Part shown: piece after piece, positions 1-11,780 of the stretch | How positions within the stretch are numbered: position 1 is the stretch's first letter | How the letters are laid out: each line of letters opens with the position of its first letter | DNA from: Campanula takesimana | Lineage: Eukaryota > Streptophyta > Magnoliopsida > Asterales > Campanulaceae | DNA length: 64,000 nucleotides | Direction: 5' to 3' | Assembly: GCA_026119855.1 (NCBI GenBank) | Contig: JAOWBW010000060.1 | Coordinates: 744,001-808,000 of the forward strand | The notes under the pieces: model-generated | Databases searched by the model: none | Told to the model about the DNA's origin: nothing | The model's input: only the letters and a program-made list of their open reading frames with translations | Made by a program: the position numbers and the translations under genes

Positions 1-1413
1 CCTACTTGCCACTCCATGCTTCCTCTGGAATTCCATTCCCCAATGGTACCGATGGTCCCCGATTGATCAAGAAAGCTGCCGTGTCAACTGCATACGCCCA
101 GAACGTCTTCGGAAGCCCACACTTCAACCTCATACTTCTAGCCCGCTCGTTCAATGTCCTTTTCATCCTCTCTGCAACCCCATTGTGTTGTGGTGTGCCC
201 TTTGGAGTCTTCTCCATGCGAATGCCATTCGCTAGCTCATACTCCCCACCGTTATCTGATCTCAAGCATTTAAGCTTAAGACCCGTCTTATTCTCCATCA
301 AAGCCTTCCATTTCTTAAACACCTCGAATGCCTCATCTTTGTGTTTCAAGAAATAAACCCAGATTTTCCTTGTCGAATCATCGATAAACGACATGTAATA
401 AGACACACCACCTAGAGAAGTTACCGGGGCCGGCCCCCACAAATCCGTGTGAACCAGTTCCAACTTTGCTTCCCTCAAAGTCCTACCTATCCTCGAGAAA
501 TTACTTCTCGCCTGTTTGCCAAACACACAATCTTCGCAGATCCCCAAGTCGACTGTCTTCAAACCCGGTAGTCTTCCCTTTGAGCAAAGTACCTCCATCC
601 CCTTCTCACTCATGTGACCCAATCGACAGTGCCATAAGTCCGTATCACCTTTGGCTGACGCCACCGCGATACTATCCTTAGTGTTATTCGCCAAATACAA
701 TGTCCCTTCTTTATTACCCCGAGCGATCTCAGAATCCTCCTTGGTAATAACCCAGTTCCTGCAGCCAAAAGTTACCTTGTAACCTTCTTCATCCAACTGC
801 CCAACTGATAGCAAGTTCATTTACAAACCCGGAATGTGTCTGACCCCGTGTAGATGTAGGACCTTCCCGTCCGATGCTCCTATTCTGACATCCCCCTTCC
901 CCTTGATTTCCAAAGGCTCGCCATCCGCCAGATAGACCTTACCGAAATCACCGAAAGTATAAATTTTCATCTCCTTTGCATGCCCGCATGAGTGGAATAA
1001 TGCCCCCGAATCCAGCACCCATGATTCTAGCGCACTACTAACACTTAGAACCAGTACATCTTCACCTTCGATTATCACATTCGCCAATTTATCCCTTCGC
1101 ATGGGACAATCCTTCTTGCAGTGTCCTAACTCCTTACAATGATAGCATTGAACCGATCCTTTTGCGACCCTTGGATTGTCTCTGATCTCCACGTCCTTGC
1201 CCTTACCACCCACTACATTTTCCTTTGATTCAGTTATCTCTTTATTGCTAGTACCCGGCCTTCCCCTACTAGTAGTAGCTAAGGACGATCCCGAAGTAGA
1301 CAATGCCCCCAATTTCTTCAAACGATTTTCCTCGCCCAACAGAAAGTCTTTAACATCATCATACTTCAATTTGTTCTTACCCACTGAAGCATTGATCGCT
1401 ATCACCGTTCCGC
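1..1413 (-). pseudogene. Copia gag-protease-integrase fragment
   Basis: Read on the minus strand, this is part of a Copia (Ty1-type) polyprotein in two blocks. The block at 821-1413 has the C-terminal part of Gag with one CCHC zinc knuckle (CYHCKELGHCKKDC), then the start of the aspartic protease (WVLDSGALFH). The block at 2-820 has the pre-integrase zinc region (CRLGHMSEKG, then CEDC) and the integrase core with HTDLWGP, RSDNGGE and HNGVAER, which carry the D, D and E catalytic residues. The blocks are separated only by an in-frame TAA at 821-823. The stretch between RSDNGGE and the E motif looks about ten residues shorter than usual. It begins mid-Gag at the LTR junction near 1413 and runs off the window edge, so RT is not visible. 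The copy is a broken relic; family call by motif. Confidence 0.85.
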
Positions 1414-2732
1414 TGCAACCTTGAATTCGATAGAGACTTGAAACCTTGATCACGAACATAGTAAGAATCACGAACTTTGAAGATGATAAGTTTCACCCTC
1501 TAGCGGTATCCACACCACGAACGAATATCAAGAACACTTGATCTTGGTTGCTAGACCAAAATTGTGAAACACGTTTTCACAATTAATATGAACTATATGG
1601 AATTTTATTTGTGTATTATTTTGTTCTTCAATCTAGGATCTCTTAGAACAAAATAAAACCCTCTCAAACTCTTTGAGACTTGCACAAAAACCATTAGCCT
1701 TGATTCTGGCCGAATTTGGCTGTTTATATACAAGTTAGACCTATTCCAAATAGGAAACTTGTGTCTAAACCCGTCCAAAATTCTATTCCAAATCAAATCA
1801 GGAAACCAGTCCCGACAAGGTGTACGGCCGCCCAAAAACCACCTGTGCGGCCGCACATCTATCTGGAAGGTTCTGGTACTATTTGACCCAAACTGTGCGG
1901 CCGCCCAACCCATCTTGTGCGGTCGCACACTTTTCCAGATTCCCATAGTTTCTAAAATTCCAATATAATCCTTATTTAAGATTCGTTCTATTGTGTGTGA
2001 CCATCTAGGATTATACTAAGTTGGCAATGGGTTCAAACATGAAACCATAAGATATGATTAGGTTCTAGCAAACCGTCATACCTACCCAAATAGTATAACT
2101 AGATACAAGTTCGCATTCCTTTTGAACATGTCATAATCCCTTTGTCCACGATGTCATTGAACACAAGTCATGGTCAATAAGTCAACTTGTATTATTCAAT
2201 ACTTTCTCGATTCCGAATTGATAATACAAATGACATTGATCCAATCAATCCATTTGAGTTTGGCCAAACATTTCACCAACATCATTCCTTCGAGGGGCTC
2301 AAGCTTGATATCTTTCCGAAGAAGGACAAATCCAATTAGCTTATTATTCTTCCCTACGTGAATCCGATTATGCCAATCATACCCTTTATAACTACCGTGT
2401 TAAGGCAACGTTTGAATATGTCAAACATAATCTTCATTAAGTGGAAGACTATAATAACTTCATGTCTAAGGATTCAAATGACATAACTAATATGAGATTT
2501 ATATATGACATCGACCATGACATAAATCTCATACTGAGGGTCATGTCCAGTACCTTGTTCCAAACAAGTACCCATAAATCTAACATGATCATCCCATGAT
2601 CATTTAGCCTTTATACTAGTGCTTAACAAGCTCTAGGGACGGAGATTATTATAAGAAAACATGAGCAACAATAATAATCTTAACATCTCTTTATCATCAT
2701 GAATAAAATGATAACTTATATAACGTTTACCA
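1414..2732 (-). mobile_element. Copia LTR, truncated outer copy
   Basis: This is a direct repeat of 8160-9481, about 98% identical with roughly 29 differences counted by eye. It is the 3' LTR of a minus-strand element. The inner edge ends ...TTACCA, giving TGGTAA on the minus strand. The outer ~142 bp present in the other LTR (8018-8159) are missing, and the sequence runs straight into a Copia Gag reading frame at about 1413, so no outer flank or target duplication can be read. It contains the 14-mer palindrome TGTGCGGCCGCACA (1844-1857) and its variant TGTGCGGTCGCACA (1916-1929). Confidence 0.85.
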
Positions 2733-3021
2733 ATGAACTAGGCCCAATCTCTAGGTATCCAATACCCATGGACCTAACATGACCATCATGTTTAGCTTGT
2801 GGAAGTTCCTTTGTTAGCGTGTCCGCAACGTTATCATTACTTGGTACTTTGCATATATTTACGTCTCCCTTATCAACGATTTCTCGAACGATAAGAAAAC
2901 GCCTAAGTATGTGTTTGGATTTAGGATGTGCTCTTGGTTCCTTTGCTTGATCAATAGCACCACTATTATTACTAACAAGGTCTATTGGTTTTAGCAATAC
3001 TAGAAACCATCTCAAGTTCAC
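2733..3021 (-). pseudogene. Copia RNase H C-terminal relic
   Basis: About 95 codons in one open frame match the end of Copia RNase H: NNSGAIDQAKEP, SKHILRR, then VPSNDNVADTLTKELPQ. It ends next to the LTR inner edge, as expected for the pol 3' end. The upstream RNase H part (about 3020-3560) continues in other frames. Confidence 0.8.
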
Positions 3022-3589
3022 CGATGAACTTCTTAATCCAAGCAGTTTTCCTTTCCAGCATCCAATGCGGCAATATACTTAGATTTAGTCGTAGAATTTG
3101 TGACTGTACTCTGCTTGGAACCATTCCAAATTACAGCTCCACTATTCGACACATGCACAAAATCCGATTGCGATTTTTCTATTATCTTTGTCGGTTTGGA
3201 AGCATGCATTCGAGATCATCTTCCATACCTCCATAGATCATAAACGAATCTTTAGTCCTTCTAAAGTTCTTAAGAATCGCTTTTACAACCACCCAGTGAA
3301 TCTCACTGGTGTCGGATTGATATTTACTCGTCATGCTCCAAGCATTTAGATATATCCGAATTTGTACTTATCATGGCATAGTGGATACAATTGCCGAAGC
3401 AAATGGCATCTCACTCATTTTCTCATGCTCATCTTTTGTCCTAGGACGTTGAGTCTTGCTTAGAGAAACTCCGTGTAACACTGACAAATGTCCTCTCTTA
3501 GAATTTTCCTTGCGGAATCTTCTTATGACTTTGTCAATGTATGTACATTGGCTTTAAACCATTTAGCTTCCTTGATCTATCTCTATAGA

Positions 3590-4100
3590 TCTTAATGCCA
3601 ATGATTAATGCGGCTTCATCCATAATCTTCATTGCGAAACACTTTCTTAACCAAATCTTTACAGATTAAAGTATAGGAATGTCGTTTCCAATGAGCAATA
3701 TGTCATCCACATATTAGATAAGGAATAACACCATGCTCCCACTAATCTTCTTGTATATACAAGATTCATCTTCGTTCTTGATCAAGTCAAACTCTATGAC
3801 TTATCAAAACGGAGATTCCAACTCTCAAAAGCTTGCTTCAATCCATAAAATGAATCTTTGCAACTTTCATACCTTTTAGAATTTTCTTGACTATCAAAAC
3901 CTTTAGGTTGTATCCAATACATCCTTAAGTGAGTTCCCGTTGAGGAACGCTTGTTTTGACATCATTTTGTCAATTTTCATATTCCAAATATGAACATGTG
4001 ACTATGAAAATTCTAATAAGTTTCTTGCTACCCATGTAAGTTTTTCTCCAAGAAAAGTCATTCATTTCCTTTGGTTTTTACACCTTAGGTTAGAATGATC
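3590..4100 (-). pseudogene. Copia reverse transcriptase relic
   Basis: Minus-strand frames give SWNLRFDK, an IKNEDES-like segment, and the catalytic YVDDILLIGND at 3684-3713 (YVDD codons 3702-3713). A stop codon sits immediately before the YVDD and several frameshifts surround it. The order of motifs is that of Copia RT. No functional product is possible. Confidence 0.8.
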
Positions 4101-6144
4101 AAGTTCCAAACTTGATTATTATACATGAATTGCCTTTTAGATTTTATGACTCCAAGCCATTAATCTAAATGTGGAGTTGATATTGCATCTTTGATAGGTG
4201 GTAAATACTTCATTCTAAATGAACTTTACCTCAATACTTTCTATTTCAAAATGTCCAATATTTTTTCGAATAGATTGTATTTTATCATGTGTGCAAGTAC
4301 TTGTATATCTTGAACGGATTTTCACAACCCCTTATAAAAACTTGTTCAACTTCCATCATAGGTTAAATACTATTTTCTGGGTCTCGAACCATTCGAGATA
4401 TGTTTTACTCCCACGGATTCTTTTAGAGATAAACCTTTTATCTAGAAAAGTATCATCATAAGCAACAAACCATTTGTTTCTTATGAGTAAAATTTTATCC
4501 TCAAGTTTCCTTAGGATATCCCATGAAAATATATTTATTAGATTTAAATGTGAGTGTGTCCCAGACAGCTCCTTTTCAAAAGGTCTCATCATTTTAAATC
4601 TTTATAAAAGACAAACCGAGTTTTCTTTCACCATTTAACCTCTTTTGATGGAACTCAAATTAGTGTAGTTATAGCGGTTTGTAATACATAACCCCAAAAT
4701 TAATAATGGAAGATCAATTTGACTTTATCATCTAATGAACCATATCCAATAAGGTTCTTGTACTTCCACGTAGACACATCATTTAGAATGGTGTTCTTAG
4801 TGAAGTTAATTGTGAAACTATTTCACAATTTTGATGATGACTGTCAAATTCTCGGTTTAATTGTTCATCATCTTGATCGAATCAGAATCTTTGAATAATT
4901 TTTCCAAGTGCAACCAAAATTCTCTTTTAGCATTGCTACTTAATGCACCATATACATCAAAATGTATTAGGTCGACTAAGATATTAGCTTTTTACCAATC
5001 ATAGTAAAAGATGTCTTGGTCCAAGTAAATAAGTTTGCATAAATAATATGATTCCAAATCATATGACTTTAAAACTCCGTCCCATGGAATTTTAGATATG
5101 CATTTCTCATTTATTTGATCAAAACAATAATGCATAAAGAATTTTAATTATTTATGTTATAGCCTTTATTACTTTGTTCTTCAAGATTTAGGATATAAGA
5201 TTTATTTATATGATAACACAATGAAGTAAATCATAATAAATAAAGCACTTTTCTTATTCCAAATAAGAAATTAATATCCTTCATTATCTTATAACAAAAT
5301 AATGTTTTTCTACTTCATTAGTTAAGTCACTTTACAAGTGTTCTACGAACAATGTTGTAACCATTGCATCATTACCGTTTGTAGATAAAACTTTACTATA
5401 AGTAGTCTTTCATCTTACTAATTATTCTGGTATCTAATACCCAATAATTAAATTTAGAAAGAATAATTTATAACATAAAATTCCCAAGTGGTAGTCCCAC
5501 TACCTTTCCTTTTATTGATCATCCAAAATTTTGACTATAATTTTAGATGGTCAATCCAATTGCCACTTTACCAAATTGGATCAATTAGAGTTATAATTTT
5601 AACCACAGTTATTTTCTTTAGGTTTGACAACTCTTGTCTTACCTTTTGACTACAATTTTAAATGGCCAATCCGGTTGCCACTTTACCAAATTGCATCAAT
5701 TATTTCCTTTAGGTTTTACAACCCTTGTCTTACCTCTCCTTTGGCACTTGTCCCCTTTCCATCATGAACCATGAGCATTGGAGAACCATTCTCTAATATC
5801 TTCATCTTCGCAGTTTTTCAGCATGTTAATGCAATTCGAAGAGATTCTTATTCATTCTAAGCATGCCATAGTTCATCACTAAGTGATCATAACATTTGAA
5901 CAATGAATCAAGAATAAGATCCGTGGCTTGCTCCAATCCAATTGGACAACCAAGTTTCTCAAGATGCTCTACGTAGCCTTTATCTTAAGCATATGAGGTT
6001 CCATTCTTTGCCCTTTACTCATTTTGCAATGAGTGAATGCAACAATGGTTTTATACATCTCTTGCTTAGATTGCTCTTTGAAACATGTAACTCAACTCCA
6101 CGCCTATTTAATAGGCTTCCACAAGTTCCAAAATTTGTTGGAGT

Positions 6145-6363
6145 TTAAGAGCACATAATCGTGAGCATAAGACAACTCACATTCCTAGAATCATACTCAT
6201 GATTCTTGTGATTGTCTACTCCGGCATTATGTTCGTTAGGAATAGGCCCATCAAGAATGTACAACCCATTTTCTTGCCTTAGAACCATTCTTAGGCTCAG
6301 GATCCAATCCATGAAGTTTGTACCATTCTTTTGAAGCATATCCTTATCAAGGATTAATCGCAA
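6145..6363 (-). pseudogene. Copia Gag N-terminal relic
   Basis: A 72-codon frame contains NGTNFMDWILSLRMVLRQEN, then LYILDGPIP and a CLMLTIM stretch. This is the usual start of plant Copia Gag (UBN2-like region). Downstream Gag is frameshifted. Its wording differs from the Gag fragment at 821-1413, but the two cover different parts of Gag, so I cannot say whether they belong to one family. Confidence 0.7.
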
Positions 6364-6513
6364 TGATTTTAGTTGTCATCTACAACTTATGAAAAATTTC
6401 CAAAATTTAACAAGTACCAATCTCATTAAAGAGATAAATAATGTATTTTCCAAAAATACTCCCACTTAATTATATAACCTTCATACACATCCAATGTATG
6501 ATATAATTTAAAT

Positions 6514-6763
6514 GGGCTAAGATCCAACTTTAATTTAATTCGAAGTCCGCGGAGGCGGATTACACAAAATTAAATTAATTAGGTAGACAACCATGTCAAT
6601 CATATCTCATATGACTCTTAGATCCTTTCATGAGACTCTTTTGATATTGGGCCAAGATCCAACTTTAATTTAACTTTGAGTCCACGGAGGCGGACCGCTC
6701 AAAATCAAATTAATTAGGTAGACAATTTCTTGTCAATCATATCTCATATGATTCTTAGGGATC
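6514..6763. repeat. Duplicated segments in the Copia leader
   Basis: Two ~115-bp segments with a period near 135 bp (starting about 6514 and 6649) share AAGATCCAACTTTAATTTAA, a CGGAGGCGGA core and TCATATCTCATATGA. A second, shorter pair with GCTAGGGCG follows at about 6858 and 6919. Noncoding. Confidence 0.75.
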
Positions 6764-8004
6764 CAATTTCGAAAGCATGTTTAATCTCATCTTTTGCCTA
6801 AGCCCAAAACTGTTTTGACGCCTTATTAAGTCAAACCATTTTAAACGTATAGTTAATGTGCCTTGCTAGGGCGTGCCCACATTATCTATCTTTCTCATAC
6901 ATGAATAAAGTCAATGTACTTCGCTAGGGCGAACCCACATTAAAATTACCCATGCACTAACAAGTGTTTTAATCATGGCATGGCAATAAGACTTAAAACT
7001 TTCTTGAAGGTTCATTACCATATAGCATACAACATATTTATGAGCACACAAGATAAACATGTTACGCATCAAGTTTAGCCACTAAATTAATAATCATTAA
7101 TTTAAGCATAACATTTATGTGTCATTAGTTTCTTATAATTATGAGGATGAGACTCTTTGAACTTTGGTTATCATCTCCAAATCAAGACAACAAGAAGTGC
7201 GGTCGAACTAAGCCATTAGGCAACCACAATCCCACACTAATTCAAGAAACCAAGAAAGTAGTCCATGTGGCCGAAACTAAGCAATAGATAGTCTCGATGA
7301 ACGTAGGCCAATTGCATTCACACTTCCACATGGATCTCCAATCATTGAATCAAGAACTTTGTTTCACAATTTTAGCAATTATGAACTCTTCATAATTCTA
7401 ACTTCGTTTTATCTTTGAAACTTTAATTGCAATCAAGTTTGGGAAACACAATCTCGATGAACGTAGATTAGCCATCAAAACCTTGAATCAATCTCAGAAT
7501 CAAATGACTAAAACAAATAGGAATTCAAACCAACTAAATCCACCCCGCGACCCAAAAAGAACCCCAGCCCAGACCAGAAGGTCCGGCCGGGTCCTTACTT
7601 TGGTCCGGTCGGACCTACCTCAAAATTTCAGCTTCTGACCATCATTGTGCGGCCGCAAAATAAAGGTTGTGCGGTCGCCCAAACATGTGCGCCCACCCAC
7701 GTTTTTCTGTGCGGTCGCACAGTAGCATCAGAATGATTTTTAGAGTTCGAAAATTTGTCTCAAAATTGTTTTCCCCGATTATTAAAACTTTGATCCAATC
7801 AAAAATTAATAATCAAACAATTCAGAATCCAACATAATTTTCAGTGCGATTCAATAGTGCGATTAAAGTTGTAAAACAATAAACCACATAAAATCAAATA
7901 ACACATAAACATCATATAATCCAATATTCATATCATGCTAGGCATACAAACAATTTATATACACACAACATGATCTAAGTATTGAAATAATCAACATGAA
8001 CGGG

Positions 8005-8016
8005 GCTCTGATACCA
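8005..8016 (-). other. Primer binding site, initiator-Met tRNA
   Basis: The minus strand reads TGGTATCAGAGC, complementary to the 3' end of plant initiator methionine tRNA. It lies one base inside the 5' LTR and fixes the element's orientation and LTR boundary. Confidence 0.92.
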
Positions 8017-8017
8017 C

Positions 8018-9481
8018 TGCTGGGTTTCGTAGTAACATGCGCAGCGGAATTAAGCATTTAAAATTTAATGAAACCCAAAGCCCATAGATCCATTCATATG
8101 ATTAAGTCAAATACAATATGATGAATACTAGAATACTAACCCTTGATGCATTTGATTTTTGCAACCTTGAATTCGATAGAGACTTGAAACCTTGATCACG
8201 AACATAGTAAGAATCACGAACTTTGAAGATGATAAGTTTCACCCTCTAGCGGTATCCACACCACGAACGAATATCAAGAACACTTGATCTTGGTTGCTAG
8301 ACCAAAATTGTGAAACACGTTTTCACAATTAATATGAACTATATGGAATTTTATTTGTGTATTATTTTGTTCTTCAATCTAGGATCTCTTAGAACAAAAT
8401 AAAACCCTCTCAAACTCTTTGAGACTTGCACAAAAACCATTAGCCTTGATTCTGGCCGAATTTGGCTGTTTATATACGAGTTAGACCTATTCCAAATAGG
8501 AAACTTGTGTCTAAACCCGTCCAAAATTCTTTTCCAAATCAAATCAGGAAACCAGTCCCAACAAGGTGTGCGGCCGCCCAAAACCACCTGTGTGGCCGCA
8601 CATCTATCTGGAAGGTTCTGGTACTATTTGACCCAAACTGTGCGGCCGCCCAACCCATCTTGTGCGGTCGCACACTTGTCCAGATTCTCATAGTTTCTAA
8701 AATTCCAATATAATCATTATTTAAGATTCGTTCTATTGTGTGTGACCCTCTAGGATTATACTAAGTTGGCAGTGGGTTCAAACATGAAACCATAAGATAT
8801 GATTAGGTTCTAGCAAACCGTCATACCTACCCAAATAGTATAACTAGATACAAGTTCGCATTCTTTTAGAACATGTCATAATCCATTTGTCCACGATGTC
8901 ATTGAACACAAGTCATGGTTAATAAGTCAACTTGTATTGTTCAATACTTTATCGATTCCGAATATGTTGATAATCCAAATGACATTGATCCAATCAATCC
9001 ATTTGAGTTTGGCCAAACATTTCACCAACATCATTCCTTCGAGGGGCCCAAGCTTGACATCTTTCCGAAGAAGGACAAATCCAATTAGCTTATTATTCTT
9101 CCCTACGTGAATCCGATTATGCCAATCATACCCTTTATAACTACCGTGTTAAGGCAGCGTTTGAATATGTCAAACATAATCTTCATCAAGTGGCAGACTA
9201 TAATAACTTTATGTCTAAGGATTCAAATGACATAACTAATATGAGATTTATATATGACATCGACCATGACATAAATCTCATACTGTGGGTCATGTCCAGT
9301 ACCTTGTTCCAAACAAGTACCCATAAATTTAACATGATCATCCCATGATCATTTAGCCTTTATACTAGTGCTTAATAAGCTCTAGGGACGGAGATTATTA
9401 TAAGCAAACATGAGCAACAATAATAATCTTAACATCTCTTTATCATCATGAATAAAATGATAACTTATATAACGCTTACCA
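8018..9481 (-). mobile_element. Copia 5' LTR (complete)
   Basis: A 1464-bp LTR. On the minus strand it runs from TGGTAAGCG to AAACCCAGCA, with the expected TG...CA ends, and abuts the primer binding site. It pairs with the truncated LTR at 1414-2732. It contains TGTGCGGTCGCACA at 8661-8674 and a mutated relative near 8588-8602. Flank after the outer edge: AACGTGCC. Confidence 0.88.
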
Positions 9482-9890
9482 AACGTGCCTAGGGCACCAA
9501 CACCAACATGGTTCAGATGGGTCCGACCGGGTGGACCGGGTGTGTGCTTTATATGGTGGGGTTCCCCTTGTGCGACATAGCGAATCGAGTCTTGCAATCG
9601 AGGGCGATGGTGTTTCGCGGGCGGTTGGTACAAGCTTTCGCCGATATGGGCCAGAGGAAACACTGCGGGCCATAGCGGTGTGGTCCTTGGTTTGAGGGGA
9701 GGATTGTTGGGTGGCAACCCAAAGTCCCACATCGGCAATTGAGGAAATAATTGCAAGGTATATAAGAGCACCCACCCACTTCATTAGAATGAGGCCTTTT
9801 GGGGGATGCCCAAAAACAAATCCGTGCGGGCTAGGCCCAAAACGGACAATATCATACTAATGTGGGAAAGTGGTGGTGGTGGTCGCGGTG
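9482..9890 (+). repeat. Promoter-like interspersed repeat, TRIM-like
   Basis: A moderately GC-rich noncoding segment containing CCCACATCGGCAATTGAGG, a TATA-like GGTATATAAGAGC (9758-9770), ATGAGGCCTTTTGGG and CGGACAATATCATACTAATG. The arrangement looks like the LTR of a small plant LTR element (TRIM class). I see no second terminal repeat or primer site nearby, so it could be a solo LTR or fragment. Short ORFs here show no family. Confidence 0.4.
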
Positions 9891-10014
9891 CCTACAGACC
9901 CCACTTATCATACACACTAACTTCTTCCCTCTCACAACCTATTTTACACTCATTATTTTTTTTAATTTGTATGCCATCACCAAAATGGTAAAGATTCAAA
10001 TGGGATGGAGTGAG
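9891..10014. mobile_element. Stowaway MITE remnant
   Basis: The right end GGGATGGAGTGAGTA (about 10000-10014) is a decayed Stowaway terminus and the interior has typical CACTTATCATACACACTAAC-type text. The left terminus is gone. Confidence 0.45.
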
Positions 10015-10522
10015 TATTTGGGACCATTCTCAACCTAGACTACTTCATTCATCCTCCTATATTTATTTTATAGTATCAAAATCTAGCCATCCTAGTCCAA
10101 CATCCAAATTGTCACTCATCCAACAAGCACTTGTATTTCTCTATCAAAATAAAATAAAATAAAAATAAAAATGAAGGAATGATAAAAAAAGAGAGAGAGA
10201 GAAAACAAAAGGCAGTTGTATACTTGTATCGGTATATACCAAAATATCTCCCCATACCCATTTTTACAAGGTAATATTAAAATATACTTACCCGCTCCAA
10301 AGATTTGGTTATACGGTAGTACCTCCATTCTTGTTTTGCCCGGTCAGTTGAATTAGTAGTTGAGTTTTTTCCTTCAACTTATTATGTTATACTCCCTTTA
10401 ATTTGCTTAACAATTTAGAAAATAACGATGAAGTCAGAATTTCCGCACTTTTTATTATTACTATTTTTTTTAAAAACAAACCTCACTCAAGAGTTAAACG
10501 CCATTAAAAATCTGAAATTTAT
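10015..10522. other. Intergenic, no gene seen
   Basis: AT-rich sequence with A/T homopolymers, a short GA run near 10190 and an isolated TATACTCCCTTTAA at about 10387 that may be a MITE scar. No supported gene. Confidence 0.5.
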
Positions 10523-10700
10523 TACTCCCTCCATTTCATACCACAAAATTTTGGGGGAAACTAACTTAAAAAAAGACCGGTTTTAGAATTAGGTATGTAA
10601 GTCGGTTTCTTTAAGAACCGGTTCACAAACAATTCCGCGCACCTTTGTTGTAAACCGTGAAAAACAACTTTTCTTCTTTACCTTTTCTTCTTTCTCTCTT

Positions 10701-10729
10701 CCTCTCTCTCTCTCTCTCTCTCTCTCTCA
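10701..10729. repeat. (CT)n microsatellite
   Basis: A CT run in the Mutator-like element, just upstream of the exon-like segment, resembling a plant 5' UTR pyrimidine tract. Confidence 0.9.
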
Positions 10730-10873
10730 AACCTAACCAGTGAAAAATACACATTGTAAGTTCGTCGTATGGTCATCAATTTCTCTCGATTTTAAAGCGA
10801 TTTTTGATTGTCGTTGTTCGTTCGTTAATTTCGCTCTATTTGAAGCAAACTACAGTTTGATTTAAAGCAGAGG

Positions 10874-10939
10874 ATGGAATCAATAGTGAAGCCTACAACA
10901 AAGAGATCTGTATTGAAGAATAAGAGGGGCGTGATGGAG
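10874..10939 (+). other. Exon-like ORF start in a Mutator-like element
   Basis: ATG opens 22 codons rich in K/R (begins MESIVKPTTKR) and ends ...GAG|GTATGT, a good plant splice donor. A CT-rich leader precedes it. This looks like a captured first exon, but I do not recognise the protein and see no clear second exon. It could be chance. Confidence 0.35.
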
Positions 10940-11379
10940 GTATGTGTTGATTTCATGTTTTTTTTCCGCTTGATTCCCAGTCTATTTTGTTCGCTTATTG
11001 TGTTGATTTCAAACATTTTTGTTCGGTTTTTGTGATGCTTGATTAGGTATTTTGAGTTTGGTACTTGTTACTCAGTGATTTAAACATAAAAGGAGTCTTT
11101 GTTGAATAAAATTGAAGACTTTCTGGCAATCAAACATGATCACATTGACAAGTTTTTGGGAGCAAAGACAACGAGGAGAAGAAGAGGAAGAAAGCTGGTA
11201 GTTCGAATGCAACATATGTCAGCAAACTAGGTTTAGAAAGGGTGTTAGTCAGTGAAATTGTAACTAGTTGTTTTGAAATCGAAACTTATTGTTTTAAGTT
11301 ATTAACTTGATGTTTTTTGTGCCTAAACATGCGTATTCAGTTGTATTGAAAGTTCATGTTCAAACTGCTAATATCAAGT

Positions 11380-11780
11380 TTGTTTATTAAAACACAAAGT
11401 TATACTATTAAAATACGAAGTATATATCTGATACAACATACTTTTGATTAACCACCAAGTGCACTAATAAAACATCAAGTTACTGTACTAAAACATAAAG
11501 TTACAATACTAAAACACCAAGTTACTATACTAAAAGAACACCAAGTTATATTATAAGCTGATGTTTAAAAAGCTTATTTCAATAAAAATGCATGGTTATA
11601 TAATATCAAGTTTTCTTGTTAAAAAACCAAGTTACATTACAAAAACACCAAGTATATATCTGATACAACATAACTTGATTATCCATCATGCTGCACTAAT
11701 AAAATAAAAGGTTATTGTAGTAAAATATCACGTTACAATACCAAAACACCAAGTTACTATATTAAAACGACAAGTTACAC
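11380..11780. repeat. Degenerate ACCAAGTTAC repeat array
   Basis: Roughly 20-24-bp units of the form ACTAAAACACCAAGTTACAAT recur many times. On top of this a ~115-bp block starting GTATATATCTGATACAACAT is duplicated (about 11419 and 11650). Subterminal in the Mutator-like element. Confidence 0.75.

Larger units (their letters stand above)
2733..8004 (-). pseudogene. Decayed Copia internal region
   Basis: This lies between the two LTRs and reads on the minus strand in many broken frames. Recognisable pieces, from 5' to 3' of the element, are a Gag N-terminal part (6145-6363), reverse transcriptase around 3600-4100 including a YVDDILLIGN motif, and an RNase H C-terminus (2733-3021) with NSGAIDQAKEP and SKHILRR. 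A long noncoding leader fills about 6370-8004. Frameshifts and stops are dense throughout, so no protein can be made, although the flanking LTRs are only about 2% diverged. I could not place protease or integrase confidently. The leader holds duplicated segments (6514-6763) and a GC-rich patch with TGTGCGGTCGCACA (7708-7721). Confidence 0.8.

Noticed and set aside
9382..9784. Three overlapping minus-strand ORFs of 76-129 codons
   Set aside because: They run across the Copia LTR end and a promoter-like repeat; overlapping frames with no family motif point to chance in GC-richer DNA.
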